Positions 30,878-38,709 of a stretch of 64,000 nucleotides of DNA are shown in pieces. Each line of letters begins with the position of its first letter. Positions within the stretch are counted from its first letter, which is position 1. The stretch is from Microbacterium azadirachtae (lineage in GTDB: Bacteria; Actinomycetota; Actinomycetes; Actinomycetales; Microbacteriaceae), in assembly GCF_000956545.1 (NCBI RefSeq), contig NZ_JYIT01000085.1, positions 124,001-188,000 on the forward strand, in the 5' to 3' direction. A model generated the notes under the pieces. The model did no database searches and was not told the DNA's origin. It worked only from the letters and a program-made list of their open reading frames with translations. The translations under genes and the position numbers were made by a program.

Positions 30878-31800
30878 GCAGCTCATTCATCGAGAACACC
30901 GCGGGCCGGTCGGCGGCCCGGTACGCGAAGAGGCGCGCCGCCCGCGGGCGCCCGATCGCCGCGCACGGTGCCTCACGTCGTCCGGGCTGGTTCACCTACG
31001 GCGCCCTGACCGTGGTCTTCGTACTGTCGATCTTCCCGCTCTACGCAGCGGCGATGTACGGTTCGTCCACCACCACCGAGATCACCCGGTCCGTCGGAAG
31101 CCTTCCCCGATGGCTGCCGACGCTGCGGCTGCTCGCGAACTTCGGGACGATCTTCTCCTCTGATCAGTTCAGCGTCTGGCTCGCGTTCGCGAACTCGCTG
31201 CTGGTCGCGCTGACCGTGAGCGTCTCGGTCGTGTTCTTCTCGACACTGGCCGGGTTCAGCTTCTCGAAGCTGCGCTTCCGCGGTCGTCGCGGTCTGTACG
31301 TGGCCGTGATCGCGACCATGGTGATCCCCGCGCAGGTCGGTACCATCCCGCTCTTCGTGATGATGAACGACTTCGGATGGATGGATTCCGTAGCGGCGCT
31401 CATCGTGCCGGGTCTCGTGGGCGCCTTCGGCGTGTTCTGGATGACTCAGTACCTCGAAGAGGCATTGCCGTACGAGCTCGTCGAGGCTGCGCGCGTGGAT
31501 GGCGCGTCGATGATCCGCACCTTCTGGTCGATCGCCCTGCCCGCGGCCAGGCCGGCGGCGGCGACACTCGCCCTGTTCACGTTCATCGGCTCCTGGAACA
31601 GCTTCTTCTGGCCGTCCGTCGTCCTGCGCTCGCAGCTCACGATGCCGCTGGTCGTCCCGCAACTGAAAGGTGTGTACACCTCGGATACGGGACTGGTGAT
31701 GGCGGGCGTGTTCCTCGTCGCGAGCCCGCTGCTCATCGTGCTGATCGCCGCGGGCAAGCAGCTCGTCTCCGGGGTCATGGCGGGCGCGGTGAAAGGCTGA
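30874..31800 (+). CDS. Sugar ABC transporter permease 2 (MalG-like)
   Basis: A 308-residue permease with six membrane helices. The EAA loop reads YELVEAARVDGASMIRTFWSIALP, and the C-terminus ends in the common VMAGAVKG pattern. A 40-residue basic N-terminal extension precedes the first helix. It overlaps permease 1 by 4 nt and is the last gene of the LacI-controlled unit, converging on the amino acid importer operon with a 21-nt gap and no clear terminator. Confidence 0.92.
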   Translation: MSSSFIENTAGRSAARYAKRRAARGRPIAAHGASRRPGWFTYGALTVVFVLSIFPLYAAAMYGSSTTTEITRSVGSLPRWLPTLRLLANFGTIFSSDQFSVWLAFANSLLVALTVSVSVVFFSTLAGFSFSKLRFRGRRGLYVAVIATMVIPAQVGTIPLFVMMNDFGWMDSVAALIVPGLVGAFGVFWMTQYLEEALPYELVEAARVDGASMIRTFWSIALPAARPAAATLALFTFIGSWNSFFWPSVVLRSQLTMPLVVPQLKGVYTSDTGLVMAGVFLVASPLLIVLIAAGKQLVSGVMAGAVKG

Positions 31801-31821
31801 CGGGGTCGCCCTCGCCGGGAC

Positions 31822-32559
31822 TCAGTGCCCGACGCGGGCGAGGAACTCCGCCGTCGCGGGATGCTGGGGAGCTCCGAAGATCTGCTCCGGCGGACCCTGC
31901 TCGACGAGGACACCGTCCTTGAGGAAGACGACGCGGTCGGCGACCTCGCGAGCGAACGACATCTCGTGCGTCGCCATCAGGATGGTCGTCCCGCGGCCCT
32001 TGAGCTCCCGGACGAGGTCGAGCACCTCGCCGACCAGCTGCGGATCCAGGGCGCTCGTGATCTCGTCCAGGAGCAGCAGCTCGGGGTCGGTGAGGATGGC
32101 ACGCACGATCGCGACGCGCTGCTGCTGTCCGCCGGAGAGCCGGTCCGGGTAGGAGCCGGCCTTGTCGCCGAGACCGAGAGCAGTCAGCAGCTCCCGGCCG
32201 CGGCGCGCGGCCTCCGCCTTCGACACGCGGTGCACGCGACGGGCCGCGAGCGTGACGTTGTCGAGCACGGTGAGGTGCGGGAAGAGGTTGAAGTGCTGGA
32301 ACACGACGCCGATCCGTGCCCGGACCGCATCCGCATCCACGCGGGGATCGGTGATGTCCGTCCCGGACAAGAGGATCTGGCCGTCGTCGACCCGTTCGAT
32401 GAGGTTCATCGTGCGCAACAGGGTCGACTTTCCGGATCCTGAGGCGCCGATCAGCACCACGACCTCGTGCGCGGCCACGGCGAGGTCGACGCCCCGCAGC
32501 ACGTCGTGGTCGCCGAAGCGTTTGCGGACGCCGAGCGCCTCGATCACGGGGGCGGTCAT
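31822..32559 (-). CDS. Polar amino acid ABC transporter ATP-binding protein
   Basis: A 245-residue ATPase of the GlnQ/HisP type. Walker A is GASGSGKST, the Q-loop is in VFQHFNLFPHLTVLDN, the signature LSGGQQQRVAI, Walker B LLLLDEITSALDP, and the switch His is in MATHEMSF. The ATG overlaps the permease stop by 4 nt. It is the last gene of the unit that starts with the SAHH-like gene at 37519. Substrate specificity comes from the binding protein, not from this subunit. Confidence 0.94.
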   Translation of the reverse strand: MTAPVIEALGVRKRFGDHDVLRGVDLAVAAHEVVVLIGASGSGKSTLLRTMNLIERVDDGQILLSGTDITDPRVDADAVRARIGVVFQHFNLFPHLTVLDNVTLAARRVHRVSKAEAARRGRELLTALGLGDKAGSYPDRLSGGQQQRVAIVRAILTDPELLLLDEITSALDPQLVGEVLDLVRELKGRGTTILMATHEMSFAREVADRVVFLKDGVLVEQGPPEQIFGAPQHPATAEFLARVGH

Positions 32560-33422
32560 ACGATCCCTCCGGCCTGCTCGCGCTTGTTGAGCCGCGCGGT
32601 GACGACGTCGGTGAGGCGGATCATCGGCCAGCTCAGGATCACGAAGAAGAGCCCGGCGACAATGTATGGCGTGAAGTTGAAGGTCTCCGCCACCTGGAGC
32701 TGCGCCGCCCGCACGGCGTCGACGGCCCCGAGCACCGAGATGAGCCCGACATCCTTCTGCATCGAGACGAAGTCGTTCATCAAAGCAGGCACGACCTTGC
32801 GCACGCCCTGCGGGATCACGACGATCCGCAGAGTCTGTCCGTGCGTGAGACCGAGCGAGCGCGCCGCGACCCGCTGCGACGGATGCACCGCCTCCATGCC
32901 TGCGCGGAGCACCTCGGCGACGTACGCGGAGTAGCTGATAACGAGCGCGATCGTGCCCCAGAACATCGCCGGCATCCGCGGGAAGATCATGAGCGCGGGG
33001 ATCCCGAAGCCCACCAGATACAGCACGATCAGCAGGGGGACGCCGCGGAAGAAGTCGGTGTACGCGGCGGCGAGCAGACGGAGCGGGAAGAACACGGCTC
33101 CGCGCAGCGACCGGAGCACGGCGAGAAGCGTGCCGAGCAGGGCCACGCAGACCGCCGCGATCACCAGCACGAGGAGATTGACGAGCAGGCCCTGGAAGAT
33201 CGGCCCGATGCTGGCGAGAGCCACCTTCGGGTCGAAGAACGTCTCGCGGACGACCTTCCACCCCGGCGTGTTCGCGACGACGGCGACGAGCACCGCCGCG
33301 ACGATGAGGGTGCTCAGCAGCGCGAGCAGGACGGAGCGCGTCGTGGCGCGACGCCGCAGCGCGCGGCGTGACAGCTCGAGAGGGCTCGGCTGCCACGCCG
33401 CGTCGACGAGGGGAGAGGTCAC
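32556..33422 (-). CDS. Polar amino acid ABC transporter permease
   Basis: A 288-residue permease of the HisM/GlnP family, with an N-terminal cytosolic stretch and about five to six helices. The EAA-type loop is seen as SQRVAARSLGLTHGQTLRIVVIPQ. The GTG at 33422 was chosen because it overlaps the binding-protein stop by 4 nt (GTGA). Only one permease gene is present, so a homodimer is expected. The FFRGVPLLIVLYLVGFG element is typical of amino acid uptake systems. Confidence 0.92.
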   Translation of the reverse strand: MTSPLVDAAWQPSPLELSRRALRRRATTRSVLLALLSTLIVAAVLVAVVANTPGWKVVRETFFDPKVALASIGPIFQGLLVNLLVLVIAAVCVALLGTLLAVLRSLRGAVFFPLRLLAAAYTDFFRGVPLLIVLYLVGFGIPALMIFPRMPAMFWGTIALVISYSAYVAEVLRAGMEAVHPSQRVAARSLGLTHGQTLRIVVIPQGVRKVVPALMNDFVSMQKDVGLISVLGAVDAVRAAQLQVAETFNFTPYIVAGLFFVILSWPMIRLTDVVTARLNKREQAGGIV

Positions 33423-34282
33423 TTCAGGATGGGGACGTTGACGGCCTCGCTGAGCCACTTCTTCTGAAGCTCCGCGATCGTGCCCTTCTTCTTGAGCGCG
33501 TCGACGGCCTTGGTGACGGCCGCAGTGAGCGGGGAGTTCTTCGGGAGCACGAATGCGAACTGGTCGCCGCCCTTGTCATCGGCGAACTGCCCCACCACAG
33601 TCCCGTTCTCGAACTGTGCGGCGGTGACGTAGAACGCACCGGGCAGATCCGTGATCATCGCATCGATCTGGCCGCCCTTGAGCGCCTGCACGACGTCGTC
33701 GACCGAGTTGAAGACGCTGAGGTCACCGGTGCCGAGCTGCGCCTTCGCGACCGTGTAGCTCGTCGTGCCGGTCGCCACGCCGACCTTGGCCTTCTTCAGA
33801 TCCGCGATGCTCTTCGCCGAGGCGGCGGGCGTGCCCTTCGCGGCGACGACGGCCTGCGTGGTGGTGTAGTACGACGACGAGAAGTCGACGGCCTTCTTGC
33901 GGTCCTCGGAGATGGAGAACTGCTGGATGTTGAGATCCCAGTCCTTGGGGCCCGGAGCGATGGCGGCGTCGAAGCCGGTGCGCGTCCACTGGATCTGCTT
34001 GTCGGAGAACCCGAGCTCCGCCGCGACCGCGTGGGCGACGGCGCCCTCGAAGCCCTTGCCGTTCGACGGATCGTTGTCGATGAACCACGGCTCGTAGTCG
34101 GGGTCGCCCGTCGCGATGGTGAGCTTGCCCGCGGTGACGGTCTGCAGGGCGGCGCCGGTGGCGTCGGCACCGCCGGTCGGCGTGGAGGACGAAGCGGGAC
34201 CGCTGCAGGCGGCCAGGGTGAGGACGGCGGCGACGGCCGTCGCGACGAGCGCGGTGCGGCGCAGAGCGGGTGCGAGGGACAC
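33419..34282 (-). CDS. Polar amino acid ABC transporter substrate-binding lipoprotein
   Basis: A 287-residue family 3 solute-binding protein. The lipobox is LAAC about 22 residues from the chosen start. The mature part has KLTIATGDPDYEPWFIDND, GFEGAVAHAVAAELG and the ISEDRKKAVDFSSSYY ligand-pocket strand. The GTG at 34282 was chosen because AGGAG precedes it by 5 nt and gives a compact signal peptide; an in-frame ATG at 34348 would add a poorly hydrophobic extension. The ligand is unknown. It lies 62 nt downstream of the cupin gene on the same strand. Confidence 0.9.
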   Translation of the reverse strand: MSLAPALRRTALVATAVAAVLTLAACSGPASSSTPTGGADATGAALQTVTAGKLTIATGDPDYEPWFIDNDPSNGKGFEGAVAHAVAAELGFSDKQIQWTRTGFDAAIAPGPKDWDLNIQQFSISEDRKKAVDFSSSYYTTTQAVVAAKGTPAASAKSIADLKKAKVGVATGTTSYTVAKAQLGTGDLSVFNSVDDVVQALKGGQIDAMITDLPGAFYVTAAQFENGTVVGQFADDKGGDQFAFVLPKNSPLTAAVTKAVDALKKKGTIAELQKKWLSEAVNVPILK

Positions 34283-34344
34283 AGGGACTCCTGGAATGCG
34301 GGTGCGGGGGCGGACGGGTGAGACTGCGGGCGCAGGTGCCCCGT

Positions 34345-34776
34345 TCATACCGTAGAGGATTCGGCGAGACGCCAGTCGGCGAAGTCGAAACCCGGCGAAA
34401 CGAAGCAGGACACGAGAACCTCGAGATCGTCGAGGGGTCGAGCCGCCTGCCACACGCCGGCGGGGACCAGGGCTTGGGCCGCTTCACCCGGACCGAGCAC
34501 GATCGTGTCGGTCTCATCCGGCGCCGCCCCCGTGCCACCCCGTCGCAGTTCGAGGCGTCCCGGACCGTGCCACAGCCAGAGCTCGTCGCTCGTGACGACG
34601 TGCCAGGCGCTGGACTCGTCCGGCGTCAGAAGGTAGTGGATGCATGTGGCCGCCGGCCGGGTTCCGCCCGCCGTCTCTACGGGGTGCGCGCTGGTCCAGG
34701 TGCGCCGGAACCACCCGCCCTCGGGATGCGGTTCGAGTCCGAGCCGGGCTGCGGTGGCGGGAACGGACGTGGTCAT
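34345..34776 (-). CDS. DUF985 family cupin protein
   Basis: A 143-residue single-domain cupin. It shows the family pattern: LEPHPEGGWFRRTW at the N-terminus, TCIHYLLTPDESSAWHVV, DELWLWHGPG and the C-terminal LVSCFVSPGFDFADW. The function of the family is unsettled; some members are described as sugar- or nucleotide-related epimerase-like proteins. The ATG overlaps the amidohydrolase stop by 4 nt, so it is tightly coupled to the SAHH-like and amidohydrolase pair and likely acts in the same pathway. Confidence 0.82.
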   Translation of the reverse strand: MTTSVPATAARLGLEPHPEGGWFRRTWTSAHPVETAGGTRPAATCIHYLLTPDESSAWHVVTSDELWLWHGPGRLELRRGGTGAAPDETDTIVLGPGEAAQALVPAGVWQAARPLDDLEVLVSCFVSPGFDFADWRLAESSTV

Positions 34777-36080
34777 GATGCGTCTCCTCGGGGCGACGGC
34801 GGCGTCTCGAACGCCGCGGTGGCGTGGCGGACCTCTCCGGCGATCACGGTGGCCGCGGCGCGACCGGCACCGTGCTCGACCAGTTCGACGACCGCGTCCT
34901 CGCCGGGCTCGACGTCGAAGAAGGCGAGATCGGCGAGCGCTCCGACAGCGAGGTATCCGGTGCGATCCGGGCCGACGTCGATCCCCATCGCATGAGCACC
35001 GCCCAGGGTCGCGGCGTTCAAAAGCCGCGCGTGCAGGTCACGATCGGTGTACCCCTGTGCGCGGGCGATGCGCGCGAGCTCCGCGACGTCGGCGAGCAGG
35101 TCCAGCGACGGACTCGAGGAGAGCGAGTCCGTGCCCACCGCGATCGGGTTGCCCTCACGCAGGTAGGCGGCGATCGGCGGCTCCTCCAGGCCGATCACCG
35201 CGTTCGAGCGCGGGCAGAGCGCCACGCTCGTGTGCCGCTCGCGCAGGATCGCCCGGTCGCGGGCGCTCATGTACACGCCGTGGGCGATGTGGCAGTCGGG
35301 TCCCAGCACGCCGAGCTGGTCGACGAACTCGGTGGCGCTGGTCCCGAAGCCCGCGTCACGGAGCTCCTGGAAGCTCGCGAGGCCTGCCGTGTGCCACGCA
35401 TGGGCCTGGTCGTGCGCGAACTCGCTTTCGAAGGCGGCTTCGCCGAGATGGATGTGGATCCGTCCGCCGCGCTCCCTGACGATGTCGGGGATCTCCAGCA
35501 GCGGCTCGATGTCGAGGGAGTACGGAGCGTGCGGAGACAGCCCGGTGCCCGGGGGAGTGGGAAGCGCGTCCAGGGCGTCCTCGACCTGCCGGCGACCGGT
35601 GCGGGCCCAGTCGGCGTTGGTCCAGCTCATCACCTCCCAGTAGGTGATCCCGTGCAGGCGGGCGTCGTGCAGGGCCGAAGCGGCATCGACGTCGGTGACC
35701 ACGTCGGCGACCGCCGTGGTGCCGGTGCGGATCAGGCGGGCGGCACCGTCCGCCGCATCCGCGGCCCAGTCCCGGCCTCGCTCGTACACGGGGTCGAACG
35801 CGCGGGCCCAGTCCTCGAACCCGTGATACCGCCCCTGCCCGACCTCCGCCATCCCGGTGTACTGCAGGTGCGAGTGCGCGTTGACGAGCCCCGGGATCAG
35901 CACTCCGGGCCAGTGCACCTCGTGAGGGACGATGCCGCGGTCGGCCAGCGAGCGACGGACCCAGGCCCGTTCGCCCACGTGCAGGATCCGTCCGTTCTGC
36001 ACGGCCACCGCGCCCTCGGCGATCGGCGGCGCGGTCACGGGGAACACCTGGCCGGCGGAATACAGGGTGACGTCGTTCAC
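34773..36080 (-). CDS. Amidohydrolase, nucleoside/SAH deaminase-like (TrzA/SsnA/DadD group)
   Basis: A 435-residue metal-dependent hydrolase of the ATZ/TRZ-like amidohydrolase group. The metal-binding HxH is in NAHSHLQ (His69, His71); a second His is in HIHLGE near 209-214 with its Glu; a third is in AHGVYM; the metal Asp is in GTDSLSSSPSLDLL. Related enzymes deaminate adenine nucleosides (SAH, MTA, 5'-deoxyadenosine) or hydrolyse triazines. The GTG start overlaps the stop of a SAHH-like gene by 4 nt, which favours an adenosyl substrate. Guanine or aminofutalosine deaminase are alternatives. Confidence 0.82.
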   Translation of the reverse strand: MNDVTLYSAGQVFPVTAPPIAEGAVAVQNGRILHVGERAWVRRSLADRGIVPHEVHWPGVLIPGLVNAHSHLQYTGMAEVGQGRYHGFEDWARAFDPVYERGRDWAADAADGAARLIRTGTTAVADVVTDVDAASALHDARLHGITYWEVMSWTNADWARTGRRQVEDALDALPTPPGTGLSPHAPYSLDIEPLLEIPDIVRERGGRIHIHLGEAAFESEFAHDQAHAWHTAGLASFQELRDAGFGTSATEFVDQLGVLGPDCHIAHGVYMSARDRAILRERHTSVALCPRSNAVIGLEEPPIAAYLREGNPIAVGTDSLSSSPSLDLLADVAELARIARAQGYTDRDLHARLLNAATLGGAHAMGIDVGPDRTGYLAVGALADLAFFDVEPGEDAVVELVEHGAGRAAATVIAGEVRHATAAFETPPSPRGDAS

Positions 36081-37519
36081 GCGCGGCCTCCCGCGCGGTA
36101 GCGGGGCGAGCGCCAGTCCTGCTGCGCGCGCTGCTGTGCCTCGCTGCGGGCGTCGACGCGCTCGCCCCGTGCGGCGAGGGCGGCTCGCGCCACGGCCGCA
36201 TCGGCCTCGGCGGGGAACGGGTGCACTCCGGGCGGGAGAGGGGAGCCGAGCAGTTGCGCAACGGCCGACAGCTGCACCGCGAAGGACAGGTCCATGATCT
36301 CGATCGGGTTGCCCTCGGCGGCGGCCAGGTTGACGCAGCCTCCGCGCGCCACGATGAGCGCGCCGTCGCCGATCCGGTCCAGGTGCGGCAGCGGGGCGTC
36401 CGCGAGTGAGACCGGGTGCAGGTCCGCGAGGTCGAGATCCACCTCCTCCGGCACGCCGCCGGCCACGGCCACGATGCGGGCGGCACGCAGGGTCTCCGCG
36501 TCGATCGTGTGCGGCACGCCGGTCGCCGAGACGACAAGGGCGCCCGGGGCGAGGTCGCGCAGCAGCCCGGTCGCGTAGCCGTCGTGAGCGGCGCGCAGGG
36601 CGCGCACCGGATCCGTCTCCGTCACGCCGACCACGGCGCCGAGAGCACGCAGATGCGCCGCGACGCCCTCGCCGACCGGGCCGTAGCCGACCACCACCGC
36701 GGGCTGGTCCCTGAGTGCGATCCCCGCCGCGTCGAGGACGTCCGCGATGGCGAACACGCAGGACTGGCCGGTGCCGTAGCGGTTGTCGAAAGCCGTCTTC
36801 ATGGGCGCGTCGTTGACGGCGATCACGGGGATCCGCAGCGCGCCTTCCGCCGCCATCCGCCGCAGCGGGGTCAGCCCGCTCGTCGTCTCCTCGGCGGCGC
36901 CGCGGAGATCCTCCAGGACATCGGCCTCGTGCGCGAGCCGGATCAGGTGCGAACCATCATCCAGCAGCAGGTCGTGGCCCCGGCGGAGGAACGCGAGCGC
37001 GGCGTCGCGCTCGGCTGTGCCGGACAGCGCCGGATCGCCATCGACCGGAATGCCCCGAGCGCGCAGGGCTGCAGCCACCTCGACGTCGATCTCGTCCGGG
37101 TGGGCGTACACCGAGACCTCGGCGCCGGCGTCGCGCAGGAGAAGAGCGAGCTGCGCCGTCTTCGGCTCCAGAACCATGGCGATGCCGATCCGGACGCCGC
37201 GCACCACGCGCGCGTCCCTCAGCGTCGCGGCGATGCCTCGAGACACCGGCATGTGGTCACCCGCGAAGTCGATGCGGTCGTCGGCGCTCGCGCGCGGGGG
37301 GAACGGTGCTCCGTCGAGCAGGATCTCGACCTCGGCTCCCGGGACGAACGCGACGGTCCCACCGTCCACGCGGGCGCCGAGGCGCAGGAGAAGGGCCCCG
37401 AGTTCGTCGGCGACAGCGCCGCCGCCGACGACGGCGAATCTGCGACCTGCGACAAGGAGGTTGGTGTCACGAGCGAACCGGCGCACGAGACGCTCGGCGG
37501 TCAGGAGGGCTTCGGGCAC
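36077..37519 (-). CDS. S-adenosylhomocysteinase-like protein (possible S-inosylhomocysteine hydrolase)
   Basis: A 480-residue NAD-dependent SAHH homologue. SAHH homology begins near residue 90 (HMPVSRGIAATL). Conserved parts: LLLDDG near 184-189, EETTSGL (about 210-216), and the catalytic VNDAPMKTAFDNRYGTGQS with Lys241, Asp245 and Asn246. The NAD site is VVGYGPVGEG (about 277-285). The adenine-site GHP motif of SAHH is here GNP (403-405), so base recognition should differ. An extra 88-residue N-terminus includes a Rossmann-like FAVVGGGAVADELG strand-turn-helix. The GTG follows a TACGCT hexamer by 6 nt. An overlapping deaminase-like gene suggests S-inosylhomocysteine as substrate. Confidence 0.8.
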   Translation of the reverse strand: MPEALLTAERLVRRFARDTNLLVAGRRFAVVGGGAVADELGALLLRLGARVDGGTVAFVPGAEVEILLDGAPFPPRASADDRIDFAGDHMPVSRGIAATLRDARVVRGVRIGIAMVLEPKTAQLALLLRDAGAEVSVYAHPDEIDVEVAAALRARGIPVDGDPALSGTAERDAALAFLRRGHDLLLDDGSHLIRLAHEADVLEDLRGAAEETTSGLTPLRRMAAEGALRIPVIAVNDAPMKTAFDNRYGTGQSCVFAIADVLDAAGIALRDQPAVVVGYGPVGEGVAAHLRALGAVVGVTETDPVRALRAAHDGYATGLLRDLAPGALVVSATGVPHTIDAETLRAARIVAVAGGVPEEVDLDLADLHPVSLADAPLPHLDRIGDGALIVARGGCVNLAAAEGNPIEIMDLSFAVQLSAVAQLLGSPLPPGVHPFPAEADAAVARAALAARGERVDARSEAQQRAQQDWRSPRYRAGGRA

Positions 37520-37525
37520 CTGATC

Positions 37526-37531
37526 AGCGTA
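37526..37531 (-). promoter_or_regulatory. -10 element TACGCT, probable leaderless promoter of the SAHH-like operon
   Basis: Read on the - strand, TACGCT ends 6 nt before the GTG at 37519. It would drive the six-gene unit down to 31822. Confidence 0.45.
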
Positions 37532-37573
37532 GAGGTTTCCGCCGGTCCGCGAACGCCGTGCGACGGCGCCGGA

Positions 37574-38146
37574 TCACGACGCATCGGGTCGCCCGATCAG
37601 CCGGTAGGTGAGCTCGGCGAACGGGCCGGCCTGGCGGGCGCCGGTGAGCTCGAGCCGGGTGTGATCGAGGTCTCGGGGGAGGAGCGGCTTGCCCGCCGCC
37701 AGGGTCACCGGCGCGAAGGTGACCACGATCTCGTCGAGCAGGCCCGCATCCACGAACTGGCCCACGAGATCGCCGCCGCCGACGATCCACACGTCTCTTC
37801 CCGCAGCCGCCGCGACGATGTCGGACCAGTGATCCGCCACCGATCCCTGCACGAATCGGATGTCGGCGCCGGGCACCGTCTCCAGGGATCGCCGCGTGAA
37901 GACGAACGTCGGTCGCTCACCGTAGAACTGCTGCCACCGTTCCGGATGGCGCATCAGATCCTCGTGGTCGCGCACCCATTCGTAAGTCGACGACCCTTCG
38001 ACGAGAACGCCGACCCTCTCCGTGAACGCGGCGATGTCGGCCGTGGCCTGCTCCTGCGGGATGGTGAGGAGCCAGTCGAGCGAGTCATCGGGGTCGGCGA
38101 GGAAGCCGTTCAGCGTCGAAGCGGTGAAGAAGATCGCACGTGTCAT
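37574..38146 (-). CDS. Dihydrofolate reductase family protein (RibD C-terminal type)
   Basis: A 190-residue DHFR/RibD-fold oxidoreductase. It opens with IFFTASTLNGFLADPDDSLDWL, the typical start of the YyaP/YwjB-like group, then has TFVFTRRSL, the NADPH-binding DVWIVGGGDLVGQF and a C-terminal LDEIVVTFAPVTLAAGKPLL. It is not the folate-pathway enzyme; physiological substrate unknown. On the - strand a TAGCCT hexamer (38153-38158) precedes the ATG by 6 nt. It lies 54 nt upstream of the SAHH-like gene. Confidence 0.88.
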   Translation of the reverse strand: MTRAIFFTASTLNGFLADPDDSLDWLLTIPQEQATADIAAFTERVGVLVEGSSTYEWVRDHEDLMRHPERWQQFYGERPTFVFTRRSLETVPGADIRFVQGSVADHWSDIVAAAAGRDVWIVGGGDLVGQFVDAGLLDEIVVTFAPVTLAAGKPLLPRDLDHTRLELTGARQAGPFAELTYRLIGRPDAS

Positions 38147-38152
38147 CCCGGG

Positions 38153-38158
38153 AGGCTA
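38153..38158 (-). promoter_or_regulatory. -10 element TAGCCT before the DHFR-like gene
   Basis: TAGCCT on the - strand ends 6 nt before the ATG at 38146; the hexamer overlaps the end of the DUF2127 gene. Confidence 0.45.
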
Positions 38159-38668
38159 CGCCGGACCGCCGACATCGGCTGCCGTGGCGCGGCGATGTCG
38201 ATGCAGCTGCCACTCCCGCGCGGTGAGGAACACGATGAACACGTCGAAGAGCGTGAGGGCGAGCATCCACCAGCTGAAGTGGACGATCAACTCGTAGCAC
38301 TGCAGGGCGATGAAGACGGCGAGGGCCGCGAGCATCCACGGGTACGCCCAGAGCTGCTGCCGCAGCAGCGCCCAGACGAGCACGACTTTGATGACGCCGT
38401 GCAGCAGCAGGTACGCCGCCGCGAAGAGCGTCGTCCTGGTGCCCCAGGAGTCCCCGAGGTGCATGGCCCAGTGGAAGACGGGGGAGCGCTCGTGGCCCAC
38501 GAGGACGAACGAGACCACGTCGCCGAGCCAGTCGCGCAGCGTGGCCGGAGAGAGGAAGAGCAGCGCGAGTCCGCCGATCAGCTCGGCCGCGCCGTCCAGA
38601 CCCTTGAGCACGATGCTCACGGCGAAGACCCGATCCAGGGTGCGGTGCGACGCGGAGACGTCCGTCAT
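38156..38668 (-). CDS. DUF2127 family membrane protein
   Basis: A 170-residue protein with four predicted membrane helices (about 14-38, 78-98, 108-128, 132-150). The N-terminal VSIVLKGLDGAAELIGGLALLF and the AAYLLLHGVIKVVLVWALLR segment are typical of DUF2127 proteins. Function is unknown. A TAGCAT hexamer (38676-38681, - strand) lies 7 nt before the ATG, another leaderless-type arrangement. It is divergent from the formylglycine-type enzyme gene. Confidence 0.8.
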   Translation of the reverse strand: MTDVSASHRTLDRVFAVSIVLKGLDGAAELIGGLALLFLSPATLRDWLGDVVSFVLVGHERSPVFHWAMHLGDSWGTRTTLFAAAYLLLHGVIKVVLVWALLRQQLWAYPWMLAALAVFIALQCYELIVHFSWWMLALTLFDVFIVFLTAREWQLHRHRRATAADVGGPA

Positions 38669-38695
38669 GAATCCGATGCTAGAGAGAGCGCCTCA

Positions 38696-38701
38696 TAGAC
38701 T
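38696..38701 (+). promoter_or_regulatory. -10 element TAGACT before the SUMF1-like gene
   Basis: TAGACT ends 8 nt before the ATG at 38710, giving a leader of at most a few bases. Confidence 0.35.
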
Positions 38702-38709
38702 GCCCTGAG

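Noticed and set aside
34824..36101. 425-codon + strand frame opposite the amidohydrolase gene
   Set aside because: No family resemblance and biased composition; the opposite strand encodes a clear metal-dependent hydrolase with overlaps to its neighbours.
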